From positions 13,273,001 through 13,337,000 of the forward strand of contig JAYKKT010000080.1 in assembly GCA_036023115.1 (NCBI GenBank): DNA of 64,000 nucleotides, written 5' to 3'. The notes beneath the pieces are model-generated. The model had not been told where the DNA came from and did not search any database. It saw nothing but the letters and a program-made list of their open reading frames with translations. Below, one piece after another: positions 22,226-32,647 of the stretch (the stretch's first letter is position 1; each line of letters opens with the position of its first letter). This DNA is from Brasenia schreberi. Lineage: Eukaryota; Streptophyta; Magnoliopsida; Nymphaeales; Cabombaceae. Made by a program: the position numbers and the translations under genes.

Positions 22226-25200
22226 TGTAAACACCCCAAAATCCAACGATTTTCCCAAAATACCTAGTTTTGCAAAAGCTGCCCCAAAGGGCCATTTTGA
22301 GTCTGGAAACCCAGGAGCCTTCCAAACAACCTTGTACATATGCTTTCAACTATATATGTTTTAAAATATGTATAATATAGTTTTAAAACATTTTAAAAGA
22401 TGTTTTGAAACCCCACAAAGCGACTTGGCCTGATGAAAGCAGGAGCAAAAGAGAGCCCGTAACCGGAGCACATGTCGAGCCCAGCACATCAACTCTCGTA
22501 TTAGATTCATCCCCAGAATCTTGAACATCCAAGCCCTTGTTCAACGAACTACTTAAAATGATCTCCGAAAGGTGAAAAGAGGAGCGGACGACAATGTTGG
22601 CGAAGACCCAACGTAAGACGGAGTACTGATCCTGTTAGGCCCCATACAAACCGTTCGTTTCAAACACACCATGAAGGAGTCAGAAATTCAGCTTTGGATT
22701 GGATCTGGACCATATATATCCAAATCCAAATCCAAACATATATGTGGATTTGGATTTGGATCCAAAGATCCAATCCAATATCCACATCCAAGGCCCACAT
22801 CACCTTCTCATAAATGGAGGTGGGGCCCACAACAAATCCACGTGAAAAGCTTGGGTATGAGAGAGCATGGGGGGTTTAAATATGAGTGAACATGTATTAA
22901 GCTTGACTTGTGTATCAAGTTTTGGGTTAATCATGTGGGTTAGCCTAATGAGTGTGGGTTTAAGCTTGTATGCACCTACACCTAACCTAGGGCTGCACCA
23001 ACTTGATGCAACTAGGTCCATGGGTCATGCAAAGGGATGCTCCTAACCCTAATCCTAAGCTAAACCCCCTTTACCTAGCCATTTCTCCCTAAACCCAACC
23101 TAATCCTAGCCTAATCACCTAACCCACTTCCTTAATCCTTTCCTAATCCTAACCTAATCACCTAACCCACTTCCCTAATCCTAGCCTAATTCTCCTAACC
23201 TCACCTTAATCCTAGCCTAAACACCTAACCCACTCCACTAAACCTCACCCTAAGCCCAACCCACCTAGCTAAGCCCTAAACCACTAAACCAACTCACCTA
23301 AATGCCTAGCACACCATATCCCCAACCCACCCAAGACAAATATCTGGCCCACCTAAATGCCTAGCCCACCATATCCCCAAACCACTACCACCTAACCAGC
23401 CCAACCGACCCCCCAATACCAGCCCAAACCGACCCACTAAAACTTATAACCCCCCCCCCTTGTGGGCGGCTTTTGGCATGAATTCTTGGGCAGTTCAGCC
23501 CTTCCTCTCCTCTCTCATCCCTTCCTCTCTTCTCTCACCTGCTCCCCCTTGGAACCCGGCCAGCTCCACTCCACGCCACTCGGCTACATCTTGACACCCG
23601 TCTACCACCACCTTCCAGCTGCCGCCTCTTTCTCATACATTCGGCCAGCCCTTCACCCCGGTTAGTACCCCATCTCAACACCACCTGTTCTCCACTCTCC
23701 CTCCATTCTTAGCCACCACCCGCCACCTTTCCTTAGCCTAGCCAACACCCTATCTACCCGGCTGCACTACCTGTCACATCCCATCTACCCGACTGCACCA
23801 CCTGCCCCTCTTCTCTTAACCAGCCGTGCCCTACACCCTCAGCCTTACCTCTCCCTAAGACCTGCCCCACGCCTTAGTGACACACCCTTACCTTCCCTAA
23901 GCACCCCAACCCCATCCAAGGCAGCACCCCATCCACTCGGCTAGCGCCAAGGTGCCACCTGCCTGCACCTTTGCCATTCGGCCAGCACCTTCCTTTGTCG
24001 CGCCCATCCAAGGAGCTCCCTTTTGCAGCCCAAGGCGACTCTCTAGCCCAAGCACAAGCAAGTCACACCCGGACCAGCTATACGTAAGTGCCTAACTCGG
24101 TCCTTGTTATAGACTTTTTCTGCTTAATTAAATTTGATACGGGGTTGTAATAGTGGAGCGTTGTCTCCCCCCGCTTGTAATAATGTGGTTTGGCACACCC
24201 ACACACACGTGCACTTGAGCCTATCCCGCTCTTAGCTGCACACGATTTTGACACACACATGGGCCTAATCAGCCCTTAAGATATAGCTATACATATATAA
24301 TTTAAGTTGCGTGGGTTTCCTTTAAGTTGTGTGTGTTGTCTTTTAATATTCACACTCACACACATTGAGCTTTCGCTCTTGTTTCCAAGACCCTAGTAAG
24401 GGCCGTGTTACCATTTTCCTTGGGTGTTTTAAATTCATGTCGTGTGCGTAGTATTTCAATTCTACACTCACACACATTGAGCTTTCGCTCTTACTCCCAA
24501 GACCTTAGTCAAGGCCTATTGCCATTATATTTGGGTTTCATTACATGTCGTGTGCGTAGTATTTCAATTCTACACTCACACACATTGAGCTTTCGCTCTT
24601 ACTCCCAAGGCCTTAGTTAAGGCCATATTACAATTATATTTGGGTTTCATTTATAAGTCGTGTGAGTTGTCTTTCAATATACACACAACACCCACGCACA
24701 CGTTGGCGACCTTCAAGCCCATATATATTATAAGTATTTCCCTTTCGTCTATGTCTTTAAGATTTGGGTTTTAAGGTTCAGCAGTGTGCATAGTCTTTAC
24801 ATATATACACGGCACACACTTGCACAATTGAGCCTTTCCGCTCTTAAGATATAGCCATATTTCCCTTTTACAATTTTCCTTTTGCAAATTTATATTAAGT
24901 CATTTCCCTTTCGCATTGTCTTTTAATTCGTGTTTTCCCTTTGGAGTAGCGTGAGTTTGCATTGTATATACGCCATACCACGAGTTAGGATACATATTGC
25001 ATCAAAGCAAACCCCACACTCCCGCTCAAAATCGCCCCACTTAGGTCACGTGTGCATACACACCCCTAGTTGGCCCGAAAAGGGATAAAAATAAAGACAT
25101 AAGCACGTGCAAATCCACGTGAAAATAAAACTTGAAACCATACAAAAACAACCCAATCGAACACCTCAAACATTTTCCTAGGTTATCATGCTTAAAACTT

Positions 25201-25430
25201 GATTTTTCTAAGCATACAGACTGACCCTTGAGCATCGATGCAAGAAGGTCTGCGACGAAAAGAGCTTGTTTGCTCACAATCGCCACGATAGAAGTCAGAT
25301 TTCAAAATATTTCTTCGCTAGCTTAAGCAAGCTAGCTGGCACGCCCTTTTGCTTAAATACAACTTAGATGCATGAAGAGATCCGCTCCAGGCCTAAGAAA
25401 CCCGGAGTCAAAGATTTTCCAACATCTACA
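22226..25430 (+). repeat. 5' LTR of the Tat element
   Basis: 3205 bp. U3 begins TGTAAACACCCC. A strongly C-rich, G-poor tract runs about 23030-24060, at first made of CCTAACCC/CCTAATCC words. A TATAA followed by a run of about ten C is at 23444-23459. A 110-bp tandem array is at 24345-24625. U5 is marked by GACCCTTGAGCATCGATGCA and the GCTAGCTTAAGCAAGCTAGC hairpin near 25319-25338. Confidence 0.93.
24345..24625 (+). repeat. LTR minisatellite, about 110-bp units
   Basis: Three units containing CACACTCACACACATTGAGC, TTTCGCTCTT and CCAAGACC-TTAGT-AAGGCC. TGAGC falls at 24366, 24478 and 24586. The same array is in the 3' LTR and, in greater number and reverse order, at 37380-37990. Confidence 0.85.
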
Positions 25431-25460
25431 GATTTTGACACGCCCGGTGGGACGTGAGTC
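25431..25460 (+). promoter_or_regulatory. Candidate primer-binding region
   Basis: GATTTTGACACGCCCGGTGG, then GACGTGAG, directly follows the 5' LTR. Its position fits a tRNA primer site, but I could not assign the tRNA. Confidence 0.5.
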
Positions 25461-25564
25461 TTTTGAAAAATCGAGTCATATTAGAAGCCTTGCGAAATTT
25501 TTTCCAAAGGTGTCATTTTAACTCTTTTTGTACTTCATACATAGGATTTTGAAAGCTTGAAAGC

Positions 25565-26820
25565 ATGTCAAAATCAAATCCAAGTGAAGTATCGAGTCAG
25601 GGCTCATATGCATCAAGTTCTCATTCTAGGAGGGTTTTGAAAAATAAAAACAAGCTAGAAGAGATAGAAGATTTGAGAAGGAAATTCGAGGCCAAAATCG
25701 ATGCTCTTAGCCAAGAGGCTGAAGCAGGCGATTCATGTTCATCGAATGGTGAACAAAAGGCCAAGAAAAGACTGAAAAACCTCACAAACATAAAGAGGCC
25801 TGCATAATGGAAGGCAACCGATACCATGAGTCCTTCACACAAAAAGACCGTAAAGCCCTACAACAGCTGCTAAAAGGGCAAAGTAAAGAGAAAATGAGTT
25901 ACGCCCTGTCTGATTTCCTACCTATGGATTATGAAACAGACAGTGACGATGAAATACCGAACTTCCATCGGTATGATGGCATGGGAGACCCTAGGTCTCA
26001 TCTGCAACTTTTCTCACGTCGAGCCCATAAGAAAAAGAACTCGATGAAATGGGTGTATTGGTTCCCTCTATCCCTTAAAGGCACAGCTGCCAAATGGCTG
26101 GCTTCCTACAATTTAAGTCAGTTCGCTACTTTTGAAGAGTTAGTGAACTGCTTTATGCAAAGATTTGTACATAACGTAGAAGTCACGCCGACTTTAAACA
26201 CTTTAAGGGATACAAAGCAAGGCATGAACGAAGACGTCCATACCTTCAAACCATCTGAGTCTGATCGATCCACTTGTGTGTCTACTCTTGTACTTTACAA
26301 GAAACCAGCCCAAGTAATCATTTGGGGACCACCAAGAGCTAAATCCCTAGCTGAACCAGTTTTAAAAATTCAAGGTGCTCCAAAACTCACGATTAGAGCC
26401 ATATTAGGTGCGAACCCTAGGTTGGTCGTGGGGGAAGTAACAAGATCCGGAAGGATCTATCAACCCCGCACCTATAAAGTGCTAAAAAGGCAGTCAGTGT
26501 GCCTAGCCCCTCAAAAGCATATTTTCCTAGAGTTCTGTCGAAAGCAGACAATGAGAAAATCATTTTAAACCCTTATGATTTCGAAAACCATCTTTCAAAG
26601 ATTCCTATCCACATGTCCATCCTAGAGCTAATACAAACTTCGCCTAGGCATAGACTCATGCTAGAGAAAATTCTAGAAAGAGCTAAGGCTAGTTCGAACA
26701 TAACCCCTGAATCCCTATCTGACCAAGTGGTGTCAATAGGAGCAAAATCGCCCATCACCTTCTCGGAAGATGATGTAGAAAGACCCTACGAGTCCCATAA
26801 CTAGGCCCTACATATCGAGG
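25565..26820 (+). pseudogene. gag of the Tat element, truncated and frameshifted
   Basis: Structural polyprotein of the retroelement particle. 25565-25807 gives an 80-residue N-terminal basic coiled segment. 25807-26250 continues with the Gag core (GDPRSHLQLFSRRAH, FPLSLKGTAAKWLASYNLSQ, FVHNVEVTPTLNTLRD, GMNEDVHTF). The stop at 25805-25807 reflects a one-base loss: the homologous gag piece at 57420-57845 reads through here. After DVHTF (about 26250) the sequence jumps to protease-linker material (RSGRIYQPRT). The rest of Gag and the zinc knuckle are missing. A further frame change near 26480 leads into NPYDFENHLSKIP and ITFSEDD, the segment normally just before protease. Confidence 0.85.
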
Positions 26821-27230
26821 TGGTTTTGAATAACCACTCTCTGGATACGTGCCTAGTTGATGGGGGAGGAAGACTCAACATCCTTCCACTTCATGTGGCG
26901 TATCAAATCGGAGTCACCTTGACTTCTATAAACCCAAGTCCCATCGTTATCACTGGATATGATGGGAATGCGTCTAGACCCTTAGGATCAATCGAACTCC
27001 CTATGGAAATGGGAGGGTTCACACACACGGGGGTGTTCCATGTCTTCGACATCCACCCCCATTATAACCTGTTGTTAGGAAGGCCCTGGATACACAGCTT
27101 GTGCGTTGTGCCATCCACCTTCCATAAGTGTGTCAAGATCCCTTTCAGGGACCAAGTCATGGTGATCCTAAGTGAGAGTCACCCTCAGCTTCAGGGGATC
27201 ATAAACTCTCCTTGTTTGTCGAGTTCCTAG
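26820..27230 (+). pseudogene. Retropepsin-like protease region
   Basis: Aspartic protease that would process the polyprotein. The active-site segment is CLVDGGGRLNILPLH (Tat proteases often have DGG where others have DTG or DSG). A flap-like region follows, then the C-terminal hallmark LLGRPWIHS. A TAG at 26803-26805, just before ALHIEVVLNNHSL, separates it from the linker upstream, so the frame is broken. Confidence 0.85.
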
Positions 27231-27257
27231 GCCCATGAGGCTAACCTGGGGCAGACC

Positions 27258-27704
27258 ATGGTCGAGCCGCCAAAGCTCGTGTTAAAAAACCCTAGGAAGG
27301 TCGTATATGTGAAGGGGCCACCCAAGCCTAGCCCCCTCAAAGTTCTAACCCTTCTAGGAAGACCCAAACATCCCTTATTTCCAAAACCCCTAGACAGAAA
27401 GCCCTATGTCCATGACATAGACGACAACAAGTTCCAAGACCACGACCTATATTCAAACTTTTTTAAAAACAAAAAGTCGTGGACCATGCTGTTAAACATG
27501 GGCTACATGCCATATACTACTCTAGGGGTGCAGAATCAGGGTCTCCTAGAGCCAATCCTTCCTAAGGCCAACCCAAGCCGATATGAGATCGGCTATACTC
27601 CCAAAATACCACCAGAGCCACCCCTTGTGACCACTTGGGTCAAGGGTGCCCTGGAGCCTACCCTAGAAGAAACCTACGATTTAGACCTCTTATTCCGAGT
27701 CTAA
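27258..27704 (+). pseudogene. Protease-RT linker with G-patch-like motif
   Basis: A 148-codon open stretch rich in Pro and Lys, then NMGYMPYTTLGVQNQGLLEP. This is laid out like the G-patch found after protease in some plant gypsy elements and betaretroviruses. The copy at 57984-58384 keeps the motif better (GYALYQGLGTKNQGRPEPI). The downstream gap to RT (27705-28107) is A-rich with no clear coding. Confidence 0.65.
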
Positions 27705-28107
27705 CCCGTAGTGTTTTCTCTTTGTAGGTATGATGGAAGATCCCTTTTTCAAAAATACAAAAACATTTGAAAAACTCAAAATCGAAAAAAATGGAAAATT
27801 GCAAAAACAAAAACATTGGAAAATCAAAAACTCGAAAATAGAGTAGTTTGTATAGTTCCTAAAGTTCTTATTTTACAAAAACACAAAAAAATCGAAAAAT
27901 TTACAAAATAACAAAAAGATTTTGTACATAGCTGCTCCTGGTAAGGCTTTGGAAAAAGAAAAGGATTTCGAAAGGAATGTCGTCTACATAACCAGAAAAA
28001 AAAATTCGAAATCAATTGAAAGTCCAAGTATAAAACCAGGTCTTTTGAAAATCCACGCATCAAATTCTCTCAGGTCTATAACCCACGAGAATGATTGAAG
28101 CCCAAAA

Positions 28108-29500
28108 GTGGATCCCCTTGAGGAAGATCCTGCTTCTGAGCTCCCAGAATTTCATAAAATTCTCGATTTTGAAAGACCTTCCAATTCAGTAGGAGGAGAT
28201 TTCATAGAGGTGAACCTAGGGAGTGATTCCAATCCCAAACTCATTAAAGTAGGCGCATGTTTGCATGAGCATGAAAGATCAGCATTCATTACATTTCTAC
28301 GAACCTACTTAGATGTGTTTGCATGGACGTATGAAGACATGCCGGGCATAGATCCCAGCATTGCCGAACATCGTCTTCTCTTAGATGCGGATGTAAAACC
28401 CATAAAGAAGAAGCTTAGGAAAATACATCTGAATGTACACGTACAAGTCAAAGAAGGTTTAGAAGATCTGCTAAAAGCCGGATTTATAAAACCCATTGCG
28501 TATTCTAATTGGTTATCAAACATCGTTGTGGTTCGAAAAACCAATGGGAAAATTCGAATATGCATCGATTTCAGAAACCTGAATAAAGCCACTCCAAAGG
28601 ATAATTATCCTTTACCAAACATAGATTTGATAGTCGATAGTACTGCAAATCACAAAAATGTTTTCGTTTATGGATGACTATTCAAGGTATAATCAAATTA
28701 AATTAAGTCCACGAGATCAGGGTAAGACTTCATTCACAATTCCATGGGGCACGTACTGCTATACAATCATGCCCTTTGGTTTGAAAAATGTCGGCGCAAC
28801 ATACCAAAGAGCCATTACCACGATCTTCCATGATCAGATTCATGAGCTCGTAGAAGTGTATGTAGATGATCTCTTAGCAAAATCCAAAACCCGGTGCACT
28901 CATATCGAATATTTGTAAAAGATTTTCGAAAGGCTTAAACTTTACAAAGTAAAGATAAACCCTAAAAAATACGTATTCGGTGTGGAGTCTAGAAAGCTTC
29001 TAGGCTTTATGGTGAGCCAAAGGGATATAGAAGTTGACCCCTCTAAGTGTCGAGCCATCATAGACATGGCTCCACCCTCCAATCTCACACAAATTCGTAG
29101 CCTCCAGGATCGATTACAATCCGTTCGTCGGTTTATATCAAACCTGGCGACTAGATGCAAACCCTTCAACAAACTGTTGAGGAAGGGCACAGAATTTTCA
29201 TGGGATAACGATTGCCAAAAGTCCTTCGAGAGACTAAAGGCATACCTGGTTAATCCTCCTATTTTGAATCCTTCGAAGCAAGGAAAACCTCTTTTGCTTT
29301 ACATTTCCGTGCATGCGAATGCTTTGGGAGCTCTACTAGCTCAATACGAGGATGACACCCATAAGGAGAATGCCATCTATTGTATTTCGAAAACTCTCTT
29401 GGCTTACGAAAGGAATTATCAAGCCGTGGAGAAGACGTGCTTGACCCTAGTCTGGGCCTGCCAGAAATTTCGACATTATTTCCTAGATCATGAGATCTAG
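28108..29500 (+). pseudogene. Reverse transcriptase and RNase H
   Basis: cDNA synthesis enzyme. 28108-28655: conserved LPEFHKILDFERPS leader, GFIKPIAYSNWLSNIVVV, and RICIDFRNLNKATPKDNYPLP. One extra A near 28650-28655 shifts the frame. 28658-28918: FSFMDDYSRYNQI, MPFGLKNVGATYQRA and the catalytic YVDD (28859-28870). A TAA at 28916-28918 interrupts. 28919-29500: thumb and connection (LLGFMVSQRDIEVDPSKCRA), then RNase H (LLLYISVHANALGALLAQ, YERNYQAVEKTCLTLVWACQ, KFRHYF), ended by a TAG at 29498-29500. Key residues are present but the frame is broken at least three times. Confidence 0.93.
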
Positions 29501-29586
29501 ATAGTGTCCAATCTTGATCCAATCAAGCACTTGTTCGAAAAACCCCCATTCTCACTGGTAGATTGGGGAAATGACAACTCCTTTTA

Positions 29587-30170
29587 ATGGAGTATGACCT
29601 GAAATACCATCACCAAATCTCCATTAAGGGGCAAGCCCTAGCAGACTATGTGGTTGAGTTCCCCCTGGAGGACGCATACCCCACACTTAGTGAAATGCCT
29701 GATGATGGCATATTGCAAAACCATTTTCAAAACCACATTTTGGCAAACTCTTTCGAAAACCAAGTGTGGAAAATGTACTTCGATGGGGCACGAAACCAAT
29801 GAGGGGCTGGTGCTGGGGTCATCCTCATATCCCCTGAAAAGGGCGAGATTCCCATAGTAATCCGCCTAGATTTCGAATGTTCCAACAACATAGCTGAGTA
29901 TGAAACACTTATACAAGGCTTAAGGGTTTCGAAAACTCTAGGGGCATCATGCATCGAGGTCTTTGGAGATTCGCTCCTTGTTATAAACCAAGTCTTGAAA
30001 ATTTGTCAAGTACGAAATGAAAAACTACTTCCATATCACGAGTTGGCCACTCGATTGGTTGAGTCATTCCAATCGTGTAGACTCACACACGTAGGAAGAG
30101 AGGATAATGGCACTGCCGACGCCCTCTCCTCCTTGGGTTCAGCCGTAAAGGTCGATCTCATTTTAGGGAC
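29587..30170 (+). pseudogene. Second, archaeal-type RNase H (aRNH)
   Basis: After ALADYVVEFPLED comes a complete second RNase H fold: WKMYFDGARNQ, then GAGAGVILISPEKG, CSNNIAEYETLIQGL, VFGDSLLVINQV and DNGTADALSSL. These supply the expected D-E-D-D catalytic residues. Its presence between RT-RNase H and integrase defines the Tat lineage. A TGA at 29800-29802 between the first two blocks probably replaced an Arg codon (CGA). Confidence 0.88.
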
Positions 30171-31504
30171 TCGATCTTTAGAAATATGGCATGCACCCAA
30201 CCCATCCACACACGATTTGGATATTTGCCAAAATAACCCAGATTCTGTCGAAAAACCTTGGTTTTATGACATCAAACATTTTCTAGAAAATGGGGGATTC
30301 GTCGAGGATACCACATCCAAAGATAAGGCATTCATCCGTAAAATTTCAACCCGATACACCATTCTGGGTGGGGTTCTATACAAAAAAAGCTTTACCGGCA
30401 TCCTACTAAGATGTGTCGATCTAGAGGAGGCTAGGACTCTTATGCATGAGTTCCACGATGTAGAATGTAGAGGTCTTGTTAATGCCAACATGATGGCAAT
30501 GAAAATACTTAGAGTGGGCTATTTTTGGTCCACCCTGAAAAAGGATTGTCATGATCATGTTAGAAAGTGTCATCCATGTCAAGTGCATGGGCATGCCATT
30601 CATATCCCCTCATCTTCATTACATGCCGTGGTCAGCCCCTGGCCATTTACCATGTGGGCATTCGATATCGTAGGCCCGATCTTTCCAAAGGCCTTGAATG
30701 GGCATAGATTCATTTTAGCAGCCACTTAGTATTTCTCCAAGTGGGTGGAAGCCATTTCCCTGACCAACGTACAGGGGCAACATGTGGTGGCTTTTATTAG
30801 GAGGAATATCTTGGCTCGATTTGGGGTTCCACGAGACCTTGTGTCCGATAATGGAACGCCATTCAAAAACGAGCGGATGGTTAAGTTGTGCAACACGTAT
30901 GACATAACTCACCACTTCTCCTCGCCCTACTACCCTCAAGGCAACGGCCAAGCCGAAGCCACGAATAAGACTCTCATTAGTATAATTGAGAAGACTTTAG
31001 AGAAGGGTAGGACGTGGCACGAGAAGTTGGATGAAGCTTATGGGCTTATAGGACTTCCATCCGGACTCCCACAAATGCCACACCATTCGAATTGGTCTAT
31101 GGCACAAATGCCATTCTTCCCATTCATACACAATTGCACTCATTCCATACATCCATTGCACTCCACCTCCCCCTAGAGACGCTTCAGCATATTAGGATGG
31201 CTGAATTAGATTTGGTAGATGAGAGGCGACTCCTTGCTATGGATCATGCTCGTACATACTGGCAAAGGATAGCCCGACATTATGGCAAACACATGAGACC
31301 TCGCCACTTTGAAGTGGGAGATCTGGTTTTGAAAATCATCCACTATCATGGCCCACATCCACTTGGAAAGTAGCGCCCCAAGTGGGATGGACCCTATGTT
31401 GTACGTGCAACCACCACAAACAACTCATATTAGTTGATCGATGTAGAAGGTAGGAATTTAGCAGATCCTATCAACATTCAATACTTAAAGAAGTATTATG
31501 TGTA
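30171..31504 (+). pseudogene. Integrase
   Basis: Inserts the cDNA into the genome. Zinc-binding HHCC-type region: LMHEFHDVECRG through KCHPCQVHG. Core DDE residues: MWAFDIVGP, VSDNGTPF and GNGQAEATNK. C-terminal part: HFEVGDLVLKIIHYHG, PKWDGPYVV, NLADPINIQYLKKYYV. Lesions: TAG at 30727-30729 before YFSKWVEA; a one-base loss near 31037 shifts the frame, with the correct frame open again from 31092; TAG at 31371-31373; another TAG near 31431. Confidence 0.92.
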
Positions 31505-32634
31505 GGATTTGGGTTAAATTCCCCATTTTCGAAAACCTTTAGGGATAGCTACTTCGAAACTTCGAAAGAAAGGTTCAAAGGTGAATCATGTGACCCTGAG
31601 TGAGAGAATTCGCACTTGTGAAAGAGTGGAGTCTTCCAAACGCGTGGTTACATTTCAAAATCCTTCTTCTTACAAAGAAAGGCCTAGTTCAATATAGCAA
31701 GATACTTGCAAGTAGTAATCTGGAATGGATCGAGTGTGACCTTGGGATAAGTCCTCCCCTCTTCTCTTCTCCTTTCAAAAGGAAAACGTGGCAAAAATAA
31801 AGGGAATTTCTCATCCAAAGTCTCTTTCCAAAAGAAAGAAACCAGAATCAAAAAGAAAAATCGATTCTCTTGTGAAAAAGAGGGATTAAAGAAAAAAATA
31901 CTCCCAAAGGGAGACCCTCTATGGAAAAAAAAAGGAAAAAGAGGCCAAAAAGCTCAAAAAGAGCAGTTTTTCGCCTTCTATGCCTTAAACCACGGGACGC
32001 TTCAGAAGGGACTGTGGTATCTCTTTCCCATCCCTGGCTTATCCCAAGTATAATGGCTCATTTCAAGGAATCCTAAAGTAAAAATATGATTTACTTACTT
32101 GAATTTCATTTTTTTTGAGAATTCGACGTTTCGAGTAAGATGTGGGAATCTTAAAATGTAGCTTGTTTTCTTATAAAACCTCCGCTAGATTAGCGAGTGT
32201 CAAGACTCAAGCAAAGGCAAAACACGAAGAGCTCGAGATCCTTAGGATTGAGGCTCAAAGCAGTGTTCCCCTTTTATAAATAGATTTTGAAAAATCGAAC
32301 ATCGAACAGCTTAGGGTCTGCTCACTTGGAGCAGCAGGCCTTCATAAGTCTCAAGAGTTCGGCCATAACTGGTCTCCGAGAGGTCGCCCTACTTGGCGTC
32401 CCATCCATATCATGCATCTACATATCCACGCATGGACACTTGCATAATATGATCCCGTTTAGGACCAGATTCCATACATATCCCTTTGGAGTGATATCTC
32501 CTCCTACCAGGGTTTTAAAAGTATGATTTTGCTAAAGATTGGGACGATCCTGTATTTTCGTGGATAGATTTAGGAAAATATAGAAAGGGGTGTTTGTCGT
32601 CTTTGCCATTATCCAAATGAATTTGGATAATGCC
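31505..32634 (+). other. Retroelement 3' untranslated stretch
   Basis: Between integrase and polypurine tract. A/G-rich with no recognised coding. The colinear but reverse-oriented counterpart is at 52403-53650, which shows that this segment belongs to the element rather than to an insertion. Confidence 0.75.
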
Positions 32635-32647
32635 AAAGAGGGGCATC
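32633..32647 (+). promoter_or_regulatory. Polypurine tract
   Basis: CCAAAGAGGGGCATC immediately precedes the 3' LTR. This is the site priming plus-strand DNA synthesis. The same motif in reverse flanks the LTR starts at 47521 and 52386. Confidence 0.88.

Noticed and set aside
23040..23340. Interstitial telomere
   Set aside because: Words are mixed CCTAACCC/CCTAATCC/CCTAGCC, not CCCTAAA arrays, and they recur at the same LTR position in every family copy.
25807..26568. Independent second gag gene starting at 25807
   Set aside because: The homologous fragment at 57395-57850 shows one continuous frame, so the separate start arises from a one-base loss.
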